The notes beneath the pieces are model-generated. The model was not told the origin of the DNA. It searched no databases and saw nothing but the letters and a program-made list of their open reading frames with translations. Shown here one piece after another: positions 10,101 to 18,393 of a stretch of 64,000 nucleotides of DNA. The position numbers were made by a program, and so were the translations under genes. The stretch's first letter is position 1. Each line of letters begins with the position of its first letter. Origin of the DNA: Treponema sp. OMZ 798 (lineage in GTDB: Bacteria; Spirochaetota; Spirochaetia; Treponematales; Treponemataceae); the NCBI RefSeq assembly GCF_024181385.1, contig NZ_CP051305.1, positions 248,001 through 312,000 on the forward strand, written 5' to 3'.

Positions 10101-10564
10101 TTTCTTGTTATGGAGTATACCCTTTGCAAGGTTCCTGCTTGCGAAAAAAATCTCATCTGCATGAGGGTTACAGGTCCCTGATCGTCTCCCAGAACAAAGC
10201 AGCCTAAAAGAATGGAAAAACACTTATCCTTTGAGCGCAAGTTTTTTGCAGTACTTGAAATAAATTCCTCGTCCCTCTTGCTTCCGTAAGTACCGAGCAC
10301 GTAGCTTGCCTCATCTCTTTCTTTTTTGCTTTCGGCTCCGGCAGATTGATTATAAAACCTGCGCCGCGGCGGAACAATGAGAGATAAAAAAGCATCGACT
10401 AAGGTTGTTTTTCCTGAGCCGTTTAAGCCTGTAAGAAGGGAAGATTTTTTTCTGCATCGCATTGTGTAGATATTCGAATCGAAGATGCCCCAGTTATACA
10501 CTTGAAAAAAATCCAAATAAAAGCCGTTTTTATTCTCTTCACTCATCAATTCAAATTGCATCAT
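7175..10564 (-). CDS. jetC: Wadjet SMC-like ATPase JetC
   Basis: An 1129-residue SMC/MukB-like ATPase. Walker A GLNGSGKT lies at 46-53, the signature 'SLSGGEKSK' near 1018 and Walker B 'LRLVIIDEVFSKVD' near 1051-1064. Between them are long coiled coils (about 250-460 and 640-860) around a central hinge-like region. JetC is the motor of the Wadjet complex. Its start overlaps the jetB stop by ATGA. Both ATPase halves and the coiled coils are intact with no internal stop, supporting a functional system. Confidence 0.94.
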   Translation of the reverse strand: MMQFELMSEENKNGFYLDFFQVYNWGIFDSNIYTMRCRKKSSLLTGLNGSGKTTLVDAFLSLIVPPRRRFYNQSAGAESKKERDEASYVLGTYGSKRDEEFISSTAKNLRSKDKCFSILLGCFVLGDDQGPVTLMQMRFFSQAGTLQRVYSITRKRLSIEDIQKETGDLTPYGKWKKIMAEKFNTTFYGDNFSSYSEAFSQLAGLRSDRALYLFSQTVGLKGVGNLNEFIRTHMFEGQNTETKFEEMVNHYEELSQIYNEIEKAQEQIRLLKEVLEAGKTFELCEKKDLELKEIKNNLQLWYLKTALTLIEKRTIDFNQEKLIIENKTSLIEEEIKKLDFDLDSVKSAIQQNAASIRLAAVEHKIDINERELKLRRDNVRGYERCAEVLSLETPQTEKKFNENLKLLPELKKELTKKETNLFDLILEAGTLNTERNNEVAELKSELESLSKRNTNIPSQNIRIRDEISAGINCSPKELTFAGELLQVLKTESRWEAAIEKLLHHFALCLLVPENLYAKVNSYAAKNNLKGRLVYFKTDKRPQLKNFTSESNSLISKLEINKKHELADWIESYIGDNFDYICTDNMEEFNHAAKAITSSGLIKAKIRHEKDDRPQRSGTQSFVLGWDNIQKRRELSFRLDKLKNEIEKNSQNLNKYKSKQDETKSKLIILENLTKLTDWDAIDVQKYAEALDKNLEEKAKLLKGDKELNRLEERLRILKDDKQSREEERSKLTNEMGRLEQQLADINLKQARMQVQFNENYSDKNDEETESLILSFEKHFKIDRGFENLELLDSAKETFTAKLEKDAEKSEQSLKNTERKLREKMSALTNAKDEIKIKFPSWSADVRDLQAESAALPDFKAFYERLNHDDLPACLKKFKRKFNDSVKQDITDFKARLDGGTQQIIEGIGELNKSLKIIPYSKNPPTYIKLEHRFTNDIQIKEFQGILLAAIPDSASVFNKEADSEFENFKKIKILISYLKENDQRRKKVLDVRQWFIFAAIEYYQNDNTQKQYYEDSASLSGGEKSKLTYTILASAIAFQFGITSGSPRSLRLVIIDEVFSKVDIDNSCYAMELFKQIGLQMILVTPMDKINIVEDYISSMHITEKKNDNTSRLLEITIERYKQEKRDLS

Positions 10565-11160
10565 TTTTCTTCCCTATTATAATTTTCAAGCCGCTTTTTA
10601 AATTCGGATAAGAATTCGGTTGTGATTTTTGCCCTAAGAATTCTGCGTACTTCAAATTTTCTATCGATTAAATCGTCGCCGATTCTTCCGTTTTGGTCTT
10701 GATGCAGTTCTTTTAAAAAGCCTAAGTCTACTGCCTGATTCAAATATTTGGTAAGTTCGTTATAGAGTTTTGTTTGATCGGTTTTTTCTTTAAAGTAAAC
10801 CGAGAGCATACTGCGGATTTCGCTTTCAGGTAAAACCAAAATAGAAGAATCGCTTTGAGAAATATCGAATTGTTCTAGGGCTTCCCGCAATAAAACGCAG
10901 AGGATGGACATTTCAAAGCTAAGAGGATAGCGGCGTATCAGCCTAACCGATTCGGTTTCTCCTTCTTCATCTTCTTTTTGTTCTAAAAAGGCATAGCCTT
11001 CGGCAGGTTCAATAAAAACGCTTATTCCTATTTGATCGAAAAAAGAAGAAATTTCCCCTTGGTATTGAATCAAGAGTCTCCAAGAATCGGGGTCTCCTTC
11101 TTTTTCATACAAGGGGCCTTGTAGAAGCTTTATACAGGGTGCCGCCCAAACCGCCGTCAT
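10561..11160 (-). CDS. jetB: Wadjet subunit JetB (DUF4194)
   Basis: A 199-residue DUF4194 protein, the small KITE-like winged-helix subunit that bridges JetA and JetC. It contains 'YPLSFEMSILCVLLREAL' and the C-terminal 'RRILRAKIT.EFL' helix. An in-frame ATG exists 12 bp upstream (11172), but the ATG at 11160 is preceded by GGAGG with 5-nt spacing, whereas the upstream one has no good site. As first gene it places the operon order as jetB-C-D-A. Its leader carries one hairpin related to the multi-hairpin repeat family in this window. Confidence 0.88.
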   Translation of the reverse strand: MTAVWAAPCIKLLQGPLYEKEGDPDSWRLLIQYQGEISSFFDQIGISVFIEPAEGYAFLEQKEDEEGETESVRLIRRYPLSFEMSILCVLLREALEQFDISQSDSSILVLPESEIRSMLSVYFKEKTDQTKLYNELTKYLNQAVDLGFLKELHQDQNGRIGDDLIDRKFEVRRILRAKITTEFLSEFKKRLENYNREEK

Positions 11161-11166
11161 TCCTAC

Positions 11167-11215
11167 CTCCATAAAAACTTTCTGCAGGAAATATTAATTT
11201 CCAAAAAAAGTCTTT
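11167..11215 (-). promoter_or_regulatory. Single-hairpin leader in front of jetB, related to the four-hairpin repeat
   Basis: From the CTCC (the jetB Shine-Dalgarno complement) the plus strand runs into an A-rich/T-rich outer stem and an inner stem GGAAAT-atta-ATTTCC. This copies hairpin 1 of the elements at 15238, 20615 and 33244, with mismatches in the outer stem. Hairpins 2-4 are not present. It lies between the predicted promoter and the start codon, so it should be transcribed as part of the Wadjet mRNA. Confidence 0.6.
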
Positions 11216-11217
11216 AT

Positions 11218-11246
11218 ATTATAGAAGATTTTTAAGAGATAGTTAA
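11218..11246 (-). promoter_or_regulatory. Predicted sigma70 promoter of the Wadjet operon
   Basis: On the minus strand, TTAACT (11246-11241), a 17-bp spacer and TATAAT (11223-11218). The -10 is perfect and the -35 matches 4 of 6. Transcription would begin about 50 bp before the jetB start and include the hairpin at 11167-11215. Confidence 0.5.
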
Positions 11247-11277
11247 GTAGGCTGTTGGGCAGCAATTAACTTAAGTT

Positions 11278-13116
11278 TTATAAAGCCAGCTTTTCAAGAT
11301 ATGAAAATATTTTTGAAACAGCTTCTTTGTTTTCTTCGGTCATGTTCATAGCACGCTCGATTTCAGTTGCAATGAGCTCAGATTTTTGATTTATTTCGTT
11401 CATATTATTGCTTATACTCTTAGAAATATCTACAAGTCTTGTCATTTCTTTTCCTGCTTCAGTGTTTCCTATAAGCATTTCTTCCGAACCGTTTTTGACT
11501 TCAGAGGTTATCTGCATAATGTTTTTTATTGCTTGAAGTATCTGTGTGCTGCCCACATCTTGTTCATTCATGGCATTCATTATTTCACTGTTTCTATTAT
11601 TGACAAGATTTAGGATACGCATGACTTCAGTAAACTGTGTTTCACCCATTAAAGAGGCTTTGGTTACTTCTTCGATTTGATTTTTTAATTCCATTAAAAC
11701 GGTAGTTATGGCTTTGCCCTGAGTGCCCGACTCTTCGGCAAGTTTTCTTATTTCATCTGCAACGACGGCAAACCCTTTTCCTGCTTCTCCCGCATGGGCA
11801 GCTTCAATGGCGGCATTCATAGCCAACAGGTTCGTTTGACTTGCTATATTTTGGATAACGGAGGTCGTTTCTAAAAGGCCCTCCGATTTTTCACTCAAGG
11901 ACTTCACAAATTCGTTTGTTTCGGAAATAGATCTTCTTCCCTTTTCGGCTGCAATATTTAATTCTTTCATAGAATCTAAATTACTTTTTAAAACCGATGT
12001 AATGGATTTTATGTTTGCCGTCATTTCTTCTATTGCTGAAACCGATTCTGTTACTGCTGAAGATTGATTTGTAATATTTTGGTCAAGGCACTCAATATTT
12101 TTTGCTATTTGTTCAAGTGTAGATTGAGTTTGCAAAACTCCCAATGATTGATTTTGGATGCTGTTATTGATTGAAGCAATATTTCCGGTTATTTGATCTA
12201 CAACATTGCCGGTTGTAGTCATATTTGATAATAGTTTATTTGCTATGTTGTGAGAAGTCTCTCCCGAATTTTTTACATCATTAAAAAATTCTTTATTAAA
12301 TGCTAAAAGAGTGTTAAAATCTTTTATCAAAAGAGCCGCTTCATCACGTGAATCGGCTGTGAGGAACTCTTGATTATAATTACCTAAGGATAGATTATTG
12401 ATTGCCGATTGAAGACTTGCTATTTTCTTTTTGGTAGACTGAGTTATAAGGACTATATTTATTATTGAAAGAGTAATTCCATAGCTAAAAAGCGGAAGTA
12501 CCTTTGTCAAAAGCTGCATATAAATATCGTCTGTTTTTGTTCTAACCAACGGAGCTATCGTAAAAAAAGCGATTGAGAGAATACTTAGGATACTTACAAT
12601 GGCTGTTCTTCGCGTCATAGAAAGATCCAAGTGCTTTTCTTCTAAGGGCAAAAAAGTTGCCCATCTTTCCAATGATCTTACCATAAAACTGCTGAAGAAT
12701 GTGCTCATCAAGAACATATTTCCCATGGTTATACTCATGTACGAAATGAATGTTCTTGTTTCGGTGATTAGGCCCGACTCCAATGAAGTAAAAAATGGAC
12801 CGAAGAGGGCAATCATCAATGGAATAATAAATGCAATCATTACATACAAGGAGATACTTTTTTGTGCTTTTACGGGGTTTTCTTTCCAATTTACTATTGA
12901 GGGCATAATAAATTTCCATTTTAGTATCGGATTAAAAGTTGAAGTTATCATGATAACTGCAAAAGCTTTTGTACTCAGAATATTCATGATGTTTCCTGAG
13001 CTGCCAACAATACGGTTGGTTAAAATAGTGGATAAAATCCACGCAAGGTTAGTTAATAAATCAAATATCAATATCTTTTTAGGCGGATTGTAAATATCCA
13101 TATTTGTTTTTTTCAT
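11278..13116 (-). CDS. Methyl-accepting chemotaxis protein with a multi-pass membrane sensor
   Basis: A 612-residue chemoreceptor. The first ~230 residues hold about six hydrophobic segments instead of the usual two flanking a periplasmic ligand domain. A short HAMP-like linker ('[20 protein letters not shown]') follows, then a long coiled-coil signalling domain with the conserved tip '[20 protein letters not shown]' and '[15 protein letters not shown]'. It should signal through CheA/CheW. The sensor part suggests it detects a membrane or intracellular cue (inference). It is a single gene without close partners. Confidence 0.93.
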   Translation of the reverse strand: MKKTNMDIYNPPKKILIFDLLTNLAWILSTILTNRIVGSSGNIMNILSTKAFAVIMITSTFNPILKWKFIMPSIVNWKENPVKAQKSISLYVMIAFIIPLMIALFGPFFTSLESGLITETRTFISYMSITMGNMFLMSTFFSSFMVRSLERWATFLPLEEKHLDLSMTRRTAIVSILSILSIAFFTIAPLVRTKTDDIYMQLLTKVLPLFSYGITLSIINIVLITQSTKKKIASLQSAINNLSLGNYNQEFLTADSRDEAALLIKDFNTLLAFNKEFFNDVKNSGETSHNIANKLLSNMTTTGNVVDQITGNIASINNSIQNQSLGVLQTQSTLEQIAKNIECLDQNITNQSSAVTESVSAIEEMTANIKSITSVLKSNLDSMKELNIAAEKGRRSISETNEFVKSLSEKSEGLLETTSVIQNIASQTNLLAMNAAIEAAHAGEAGKGFAVVADEIRKLAEESGTQGKAITTVLMELKNQIEEVTKASLMGETQFTEVMRILNLVNNRNSEIMNAMNEQDVGSTQILQAIKNIMQITSEVKNGSEEMLIGNTEAGKEMTRLVDISKSISNNMNEINQKSELIATEIERAMNMTEENKEAVSKIFSYLEKLAL

Positions 13117-13252
13117 TGCATACTCCTTCGATACTTTTACATCGTTTACTGGTACTGTAAGGATGGTTTAAGGTACAGTTTCATTTTTTAAGCAATTACC
13201 ACTTATAGTAACTAATAAGTTTTAGGATATAAATAAATTTACTGTAAATAGG

Positions 13253-14641
13253 TTACTCGGCAAGAGGCATTTCTTCATTTTTTTGCCATTTAGTAATGCC
13301 TGTCCTTAATAATCTGAATTCGCGCAAAAGAAGGATGGAAACAGGTATGCCGCTTAAAACTTCTATGAAAAATGTACCATAGTATACGCCTGCAACGCCT
13401 ATAAAGATAGGAAAAATCAACATCACCGGTATGTAAAAGACGATTTGCTGTAAAATTCCCAATATCGAGCTTATTTTTCCTTTGTTGACGGCAGGAAAAA
13501 AGGCTAGAGCAAAAAAGACTAAGGGCATAATGGGTAGGAGTGCCATGTAAATCCTAAAATAGGAAATATTTTGAATGCTTAGATGAGGATTTTTCATCAT
13601 CAAAGAAACTGCTGTTTGCGGGAAGATAATCATTAAAATCCATAATGGAGCTATCAAAACAAGGGCTGCAAATACAAATCGCTTAAAGGCTGAAATAAGA
13701 CGTTCCGTCTTATCTGCTCCGAAGTTTATTCCGATTATGGGACTGAGGGCAAACATGAAACCTCCTATCGGCTGTAGTACAAAGGAAAAAATACGTGTAA
13801 CTATTCCGTAAAAGGCAATGTCTTCTTGCGAACCGTACCGGTTGAGTACATTTAAAACCAAAAGCATTTGGATAGTTCCCATAAACTGCATTATAAAACC
13901 TGCCAATCCCATCGAAATAATCTTAGATATAATTTCACCGTCCATTCTGATTGTAAATACATAAGCCGGAGAATCCGTGTTCTTTTTTGCAAAATAATAG
14001 GCGCCGATACAGGCCTGTACTGCCATACCTATATTTGTTCCGATAGCTGCTCCTTTTACTCCGAAGCTGAATATAACCATAAGAATGTAGTTAGCGCATC
14101 CGTTTACAATAAGGCTTATTCCCATAATTGCCGCTGCCGTTTTCATTTTCCCTTCGGAGCGGATAAGGTTATTAAGAGCAATGGCATATATCCAAATCGG
14201 AGTACCCCATAAAAGGGTGAGGTAGTATTCGCCTCCGTGTATTAGAGCCTTGCCCCTGCCTCCCATTAAAAAAAGAGTTTGTTCCGAAAAAATAAAGCCT
14301 AAGCTCATTACGATTACACTTATTATAAGTGTCAAAAAATTGACATTTCCGAGAATATTTTTTTGTACTTTTTTGTCTTCGGCACCGATTGCAATGCTTG
14401 AAAGAGTTCCTGCCCCCGAACCTACGAGAATACCTAAACCTATTATTGTTATAACGGGGGGCAAGGCTACCGAAATACCTGCAAAAGCTCCTTCCTCGGC
14501 AAAGTGCCCGACAAAGATTCCGTCCAGCACATTGTTTGCTCCCAATAAAATCATTGCAATAACGGCAGGCCATGAAAGATCAAAGATAACTTTCCACAAG
14601 TTTCCGTTTAATATAAATTCTTTTTGCTTTTCGTTTTCCAT
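13253..14641 (-). CDS. MATE-family efflux transporter
   Basis: A 462-residue protein with twelve predicted membrane segments and MATE features in both halves: an N-terminal 'WPAVIAMILLGANNVLDGIFVG' region and, near the middle, a 'QPIGGFMFALSPIIGINFGA' segment. MATE proteins export cationic drugs and metabolites by sodium or proton antiport. Length is typical. It is preceded, on the same strand, by a small membrane-protein gene ending about 35 bp upstream, so the two may be co-transcribed. The substrate cannot be told from sequence. Confidence 0.92.
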   Translation of the reverse strand: MENEKQKEFILNGNLWKVIFDLSWPAVIAMILLGANNVLDGIFVGHFAEEGAFAGISVALPPVITIIGLGILVGSGAGTLSSIAIGAEDKKVQKNILGNVNFLTLIISVIVMSLGFIFSEQTLFLMGGRGKALIHGGEYYLTLLWGTPIWIYAIALNNLIRSEGKMKTAAAIMGISLIVNGCANYILMVIFSFGVKGAAIGTNIGMAVQACIGAYYFAKKNTDSPAYVFTIRMDGEIISKIISMGLAGFIMQFMGTIQMLLVLNVLNRYGSQEDIAFYGIVTRIFSFVLQPIGGFMFALSPIIGINFGADKTERLISAFKRFVFAALVLIAPLWILMIIFPQTAVSLMMKNPHLSIQNISYFRIYMALLPIMPLVFFALAFFPAVNKGKISSILGILQQIVFYIPVMLIFPIFIGVAGVYYGTFFIEVLSGIPVSILLLREFRLLRTGITKWQKNEEMPLAE

Positions 14642-14677
14642 AATGTAAAAATCCTTAAATAGTTTATGATGATTATT

Positions 14678-15232
14678 TTAAATTTTTCGGAATTCTTGTT
14701 TATGTTTTAGAACTCCTATTAATAAAAAAGGCAATGCTAAAAGTATTATAAGAAATGAAATAACATTGTCCATTTGTTCTAAACCATAACTTTGTGCGGC
14801 TGTAGGTAATATGTTGTGAGCAATATAATTGCAAACGCCAAGCACAAGGACAGTAGCTGATACGCCATACCATGTGTTCAGCTTTATTCTTGCCCAAATG
14901 AACATAATAACTCCGGCTGTTGTTATACATAAAAGGAATTGCGGTAACGCAATATTTAAAAACCATTGTCCGGGACTTGTACACTGTTCCGTTATATAAA
15001 GGAATATCGGAATTGTGCATACAGCCGTCAAAAACAAAACCACTATCTTTTTCTTTTTACAGATAAATAAGGGTAAAAACAATATCCATGATAAGGCGAC
15101 TGCACTGTCAACAATAACAATGGTAGAAAGATTTTCTCCAATAATACTTAGGACGAGGGTAGGAACAAAAATACCCAGAAAATGTGCCGTTGAAATTAGT
15201 ATAAAAAGGTTTCTTTTGATTTTACTATTCAT
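14678..15232 (-). CDS. Hypothetical membrane protein, about 184 residues
   Basis: I do not recognise the family. Five or six hydrophobic segments cover most of the chain, beginning 'MNSKIKRNLFILISTAHFLG', with a short charged C-terminus ('KHKQEF'). The frame extends 30 bp upstream, but the ATG at 15232 has GGAG five bases before it. It lies directly upstream of the MATE gene on the same strand. The four-hairpin element at 15238-15402 begins at its ribosome-binding site, so translation may be affected by that structure. Confidence 0.75.
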   Translation of the reverse strand: MNSKIKRNLFILISTAHFLGIFVPTLVLSIIGENLSTIVIVDSAVALSWILFLPLFICKKKKIVVLFLTAVCTIPIFLYITEQCTSPGQWFLNIALPQFLLCITTAGVIMFIWARIKLNTWYGVSATVLVLGVCNYIAHNILPTAAQSYGLEQMDNVISFLIILLALPFLLIGVLKHKQEFRKI

Positions 15233-15237
15233 AGTAA

Positions 15238-15402
15238 CTCCCATAAAAACTTTTTGCAGCAAATATTAATTTGCAAAAAAAGTTTTTTCAAGTGTGTGCC
15301 GGAAAGCACACACATATAATAATGCGATGTTTTGTACCTAATGGGTACAAAACTCGGCAGATAAACAGCGAGGCAGAATTTCTGCTGAACTGTTTATCAT
15401 AT
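15238..15402 (-). repeat. Four-hairpin repeat element, copy 1 (leader of the 14678-15232 gene)
   Basis: On the plus strand, after CTCC, come four hairpins. H1 (15245-15287) has outer arms AAAAACTTTTT/AAAAAGTTTTT and inner GCAAAT/ATTTGC. H2 is GTGTGTGC (15292) with GCACACAC (15306). After the linker ATATAATAATGCGATG comes H3, GTTTTGTACC/GGTACAAAAC (15329-15353). H4 is GATAAACAG/CTGTTTATC (15360-15398), with an inner stem behind a CGA/GAA internal loop. Another CTCC follows at 15403. Architecture and linker are shared with copies at 20615, 20771, 33244 and 38824 although the stem sequences differ. Confidence 0.85.
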
Positions 15403-15549
15403 CTCCTTACTTTAACATATAATGCGGAATTTATCGGTCTTTGTCAAGAGTTTTTATTGATATCAGAATGATTTTTAAAATATTTTTTAATTTTTCAATG
15501 TAATTTTCTTTATTTTGGAATGTTTATAATAGTAAATGGAATGTTTTTA

Positions 15550-15686
15550 GGGCATATCTAAAAACCTTGTCGGCTTTTTAGATATGCCCGTCGAGTTTTT
15601 AATAAGTCTTTATCTAATAATGACTTATTAAAAACATCGCAAATAAACTTAATGTGAATCTCTAAAAATTGATATTTTTAGAGATT
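15550..15686. promoter_or_regulatory. Three consecutive perfect hairpins upstream of the araC-type gene
   Basis: Three perfect inverted repeats stand in a row: 15-bp arms at 15550-15564/15575-15589, 13-bp arms at 15596-15608/15622-15634, and 13-bp arms at 15657-15669/15674-15686. The first has arms GGGCATATCTAAAAA, close to the end repeat of the insertion sequence at 925. The third lies 13 bp before the GAGG ribosome-binding site of the regulator gene. They could be terminators, operators or parts of a structured leader; the sequence does not decide. The rest of 15403-15707 shows no gene. Confidence 0.7.
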
Positions 15687-15707
15687 TCCTTTACTTTGAG
15701 GAAAGAT

Positions 15708-16673
15708 ATGCGCAGTTTGGAAGAACATTGGAATGATTTGGAAAGGTTAGGCTTTACCCGTGCGGAGGATAGGGGAACTATAAGATATGAGGTGCCGCCT
15801 AAGTTGGGGAAGGGGGCGGTTACAATCTTAGGAGATTTTGATCGAGCCTTGGTATCGATTGCAGATTTGGAATTTTTTGAATCCATAACCTTATTAGAGA
15901 ATGTAAACGAAAAAACCGTTTCTATCGGTCAGTTTTATGAAGGTGAGCTGGACATATATGAAAAAGACAGCTCCGAACTGTTGCCCTGCGAACACGGTCT
16001 TAATGCCTTTGTGAATAACGCTTATTTTTCGGGCTTTAAGCGTTTTAGTGCAGGTGTCCGTTTGGTAAATGTCGGCTTTGTTTTTAGGCAGTTATTTTTT
16101 GATGAGATGGAAGATAAAATCGGCTGCAAGCTGCCTGAAGATTTTTGGGAAACTTCCGCAAAGATTTTAAACCCCGGAGTGCTTTATGTTCCTCAAATTA
16201 CCGAGATTTGTAATCAGGTAAAAGATTGCCGATTAGAAGGTTTTGCTCTTAACATGTTTATTCGGGCAAAATGTCTTGAAGTCTTTTCAATTTTATTTGA
16301 TTATGTTTATGCGAATAAAAAAAAATCAGCCGTTTATCTTTCCGATTCAGATATTAAAGCCTTAGACGGGATTCGTAAACTTTTGGAAACCGAAATGCTT
16401 TCGCCTCCTTCGATAAAAGAATTATCAAAACGCTTCGGTATAAATCAGCAAAAACTGATGTTGGGCTTTAAGGAGCGTTACAATATGACGGTGTATTCTT
16501 ATGTAAAAAGACTTAAAATGGAAAAAGCCTTGCAGCTTTTACGGGATGAAAATCTTTTGATTGGAGATATCGCCCGTCTTTCCGGCTATAAGGGAGAGGG
16601 GCATTTTCAACAAGTGTTTCGGGAAGTTTACGGTCTTACACCTCATAAGATGCGGAGAGAATTATTTAAATAA
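15708..16673 (+). CDS. AraC-family transcriptional regulator
   Basis: A 321-residue regulator. The C-terminal ~100 residues hold two helix-turn-helix motifs: 'SIKELSKRFGINQQKLMLGF' and 'LIGDIARLSGYKGEGHFQQV', ending with the AraC signature 'FREVYGLTPHKMRRE'. The N-terminal domain resembles regulators of siderophore and metal uptake that sit beside ABC pairs. The frame opens at 15669, but ATG 15708 follows GAGGAAAG at good spacing. It lies directly upstream of, and in line with, the two ABC genes it probably controls (inference). Confidence 0.9.
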   Translation: MRSLEEHWNDLERLGFTRAEDRGTIRYEVPPKLGKGAVTILGDFDRALVSIADLEFFESITLLENVNEKTVSIGQFYEGELDIYEKDSSELLPCEHGLNAFVNNAYFSGFKRFSAGVRLVNVGFVFRQLFFDEMEDKIGCKLPEDFWETSAKILNPGVLYVPQITEICNQVKDCRLEGFALNMFIRAKCLEVFSILFDYVYANKKKSAVYLSDSDIKALDGIRKLLETEMLSPPSIKELSKRFGINQQKLMLGFKERYNMTVYSYVKRLKMEKALQLLRDENLLIGDIARLSGYKGEGHFQQVFREVYGLTPHKMRRELFK

Positions 16674-16713
16674 AATAATTTAATCTTATTTTGTTCTATA
16701 TCTTAATTCATTC

Positions 16714-16742
16714 TTGACAGTAATTACTCAAAGTACTATAAT
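16714..16742 (+). promoter_or_regulatory. Consensus sigma70 promoter for the ABC pair
   Basis: TTGACA (16714-16719), exactly 17 bp, then TATAAT (16737-16742), perfect in both boxes. It is followed 38 bp later by the TTG start of the first ABC gene with an AAGGAGG site. The spacer holds a short inverted repeat (AGTA...TACT) that could be an operator. Such a strong promoter suggests the pair needs repression or has high basal expression. Confidence 0.8.
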
Positions 16743-16779
16743 CTTATATGTTAGCTCTGTATTACAAGGAGGATAATAA

Positions 16780-18393
16780 TTGTTTCGGTTTATATTCAAA
16801 CAAAAAAAATATTTTGTGCTTTTTTTTGCCTTAGGCGGAGTTAATTTGTTATGTACAATGAAGCTTCAAATATGGAATGGCCGGATTCTTGATACGGCCT
16901 TAGGAAAAACTTCCTACTCTATGTCTACCCTAATGCTATTGTCATTAGGGGCAATGATTTTTGCAGCTTTGTTTACCTATTTTTATGATCTTGTAAAATC
17001 AAAACTTGTAATTGTTGCTGAGGCTGATTTACGAAAAACTTATTTTGATGCCCTTCTTAAAAAAAATATGGGAGAGTATATCAACATACCTGAAGGAAAA
17101 ATAAGTGCAGATTATACCGATAAGATAGATGCCGTAAGCGGAGAGTATTTTTATGTATGGACTGCTTTAACCGATCATGTTTTGATTTTTTCTGTAACTA
17201 TAATAACGCTTTTAACAATAAATATACAGACTGCTTTTGTTACTGTTGTTTTATTAATGATTCCTCTTATGGTTCCGACGGTTTTAAAAAATATTTTGGC
17301 CAAAGTTTCAAAGGAAAGGATGGCAGCGGTCGAAAAACATTTTTCGGCTGTAAGGACATGGTTAAAAGGAATTGATATTATAAAAGTTTTTTCTTGCGAA
17401 CAGTATATAATTTTCAGATATGATAAAGTAAACGAGTTTTTAAGAAAAAAACAAATGGATGCCGTAAAGGTGAGCTGCTTTGAAACGGCTTTGAGTTTTT
17501 TTGTATCTGCTATAGTTAATTTGCTTATGACAGCTTATTGTGCATACTATGTTTACAAGGATGTTTTTTCTATAGGAGAACTTTATACGATAATGGGATT
17601 GGTTGCAATGATGTCAAGACCCATGTATTGGACTGCCAATTTATTAAAAACTTTCTTTTCTTCCCGTCCTGTGCGTGATGCAATGGTTGAATTTATAGAT
17701 GCTAAAACTGAAATAGGGGAAGATGAAGTATTAGAAGATTTTACTGTTGATGCTAAGGGACTATCGTTTTCGTATAATGAAAAAAAGATTTTAAACAATA
17801 CGGATTTTACATTTAAACAAAACGAAAAAATATTGATTTTAGGTGAATCGGGGTCAGGAAAATCTACTATAATGCGTCTACTTTTAGGAATACACGTTCC
17901 CGATTCCGGTTCAATTACGATAGGCGGAACCGCTCCCAAAAAAATAAAAAATATTTCCGATGTTATTTCCATTCAGCAGCAAGAAGCTTATATCTTTAAA
18001 ATGAATCTTTTGGATAATTTATTTTTGGATAAGGAAATAACTGAAGAAAAAGTTAAGGATGTTCTTAACTCCGTAGGTTTAAATAAGTACACCGAAGATA
18101 AGTATTTGAAAGAAACCGTCATAGGTGAAACCTACGGTTTTTCGGGCGGAGAAAAAAAGCGTATAAGCATTGCAAGAGCCGTTTTGCATAAACGCCCGAT
18201 TATGATATTCGATGAGCCTCTTGCAAATATCGATAACGAAAATATTGAGCGGGTAAAAAATTTAATTTTTTCTATAAAGGATTCTACAGTAATAATTATT
18301 TCGCACATTGCGGATACCGAAACAAAAAAACTGTTTGATCGAATTTATAAATTCGATACAAATGAAAGGAGCTTATATGAAGAAGCTGTCTAA
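16780..18393 (+). CDS. ABC half-transporter (membrane plus ATPase domain), subunit 1
   Basis: A 537-residue exporter-fold protein: six membrane segments (1-270), then an ATPase with Walker A GESGSGKST, Q-loop, signature 'FSGGEKKRI' and Walker B 'IMIFDEPLANID'. In the signature LSGGQ the first residue is F, and the catalytic glutamate is present. The start is TTG, supported by a strong AAGGAGG nine bases before it. It overlaps the next gene by 17 bp, so the two products probably form a heterodimer. Neighbouring AraC control resembles metallophore or peptide transporters; the substrate is not determined. Confidence 0.9.
   Translation: MFRFIFKQKKYFVLFFALGGVNLLCTMKLQIWNGRILDTALGKTSYSMSTLMLLSLGAMIFAALFTYFYDLVKSKLVIVAEADLRKTYFDALLKKNMGEYINIPEGKISADYTDKIDAVSGEYFYVWTALTDHVLIFSVTIITLLTINIQTAFVTVVLLMIPLMVPTVLKNILAKVSKERMAAVEKHFSAVRTWLKGIDIIKVFSCEQYIIFRYDKVNEFLRKKQMDAVKVSCFETALSFFVSAIVNLLMTAYCAYYVYKDVFSIGELYTIMGLVAMMSRPMYWTANLLKTFFSSRPVRDAMVEFIDAKTEIGEDEVLEDFTVDAKGLSFSYNEKKILNNTDFTFKQNEKILILGESGSGKSTIMRLLLGIHVPDSGSITIGGTAPKKIKNISDVISIQQQEAYIFKMNLLDNLFLDKEITEEKVKDVLNSVGLNKYTEDKYLKETVIGETYGFSGGEKKRISIARAVLHKRPIMIFDEPLANIDNENIERVKNLIFSIKDSTVIIISHIADTETKKLFDRIYKFDTNERSLYEEAV

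Noticed and set aside
15238..15402. The four-hairpin elements as integron attC sites
   Set aside because: I looked for GTTRRRY/RYYYAAC cores; none is present in a consistent place, and each element has four separate hairpins rather than one long imperfect one.
15271..15471. 66-codon plus-strand open frame across the first hairpin element
   Set aside because: It runs through the palindromes, has no family similarity I can see, and the homologous elements have no matching frame.
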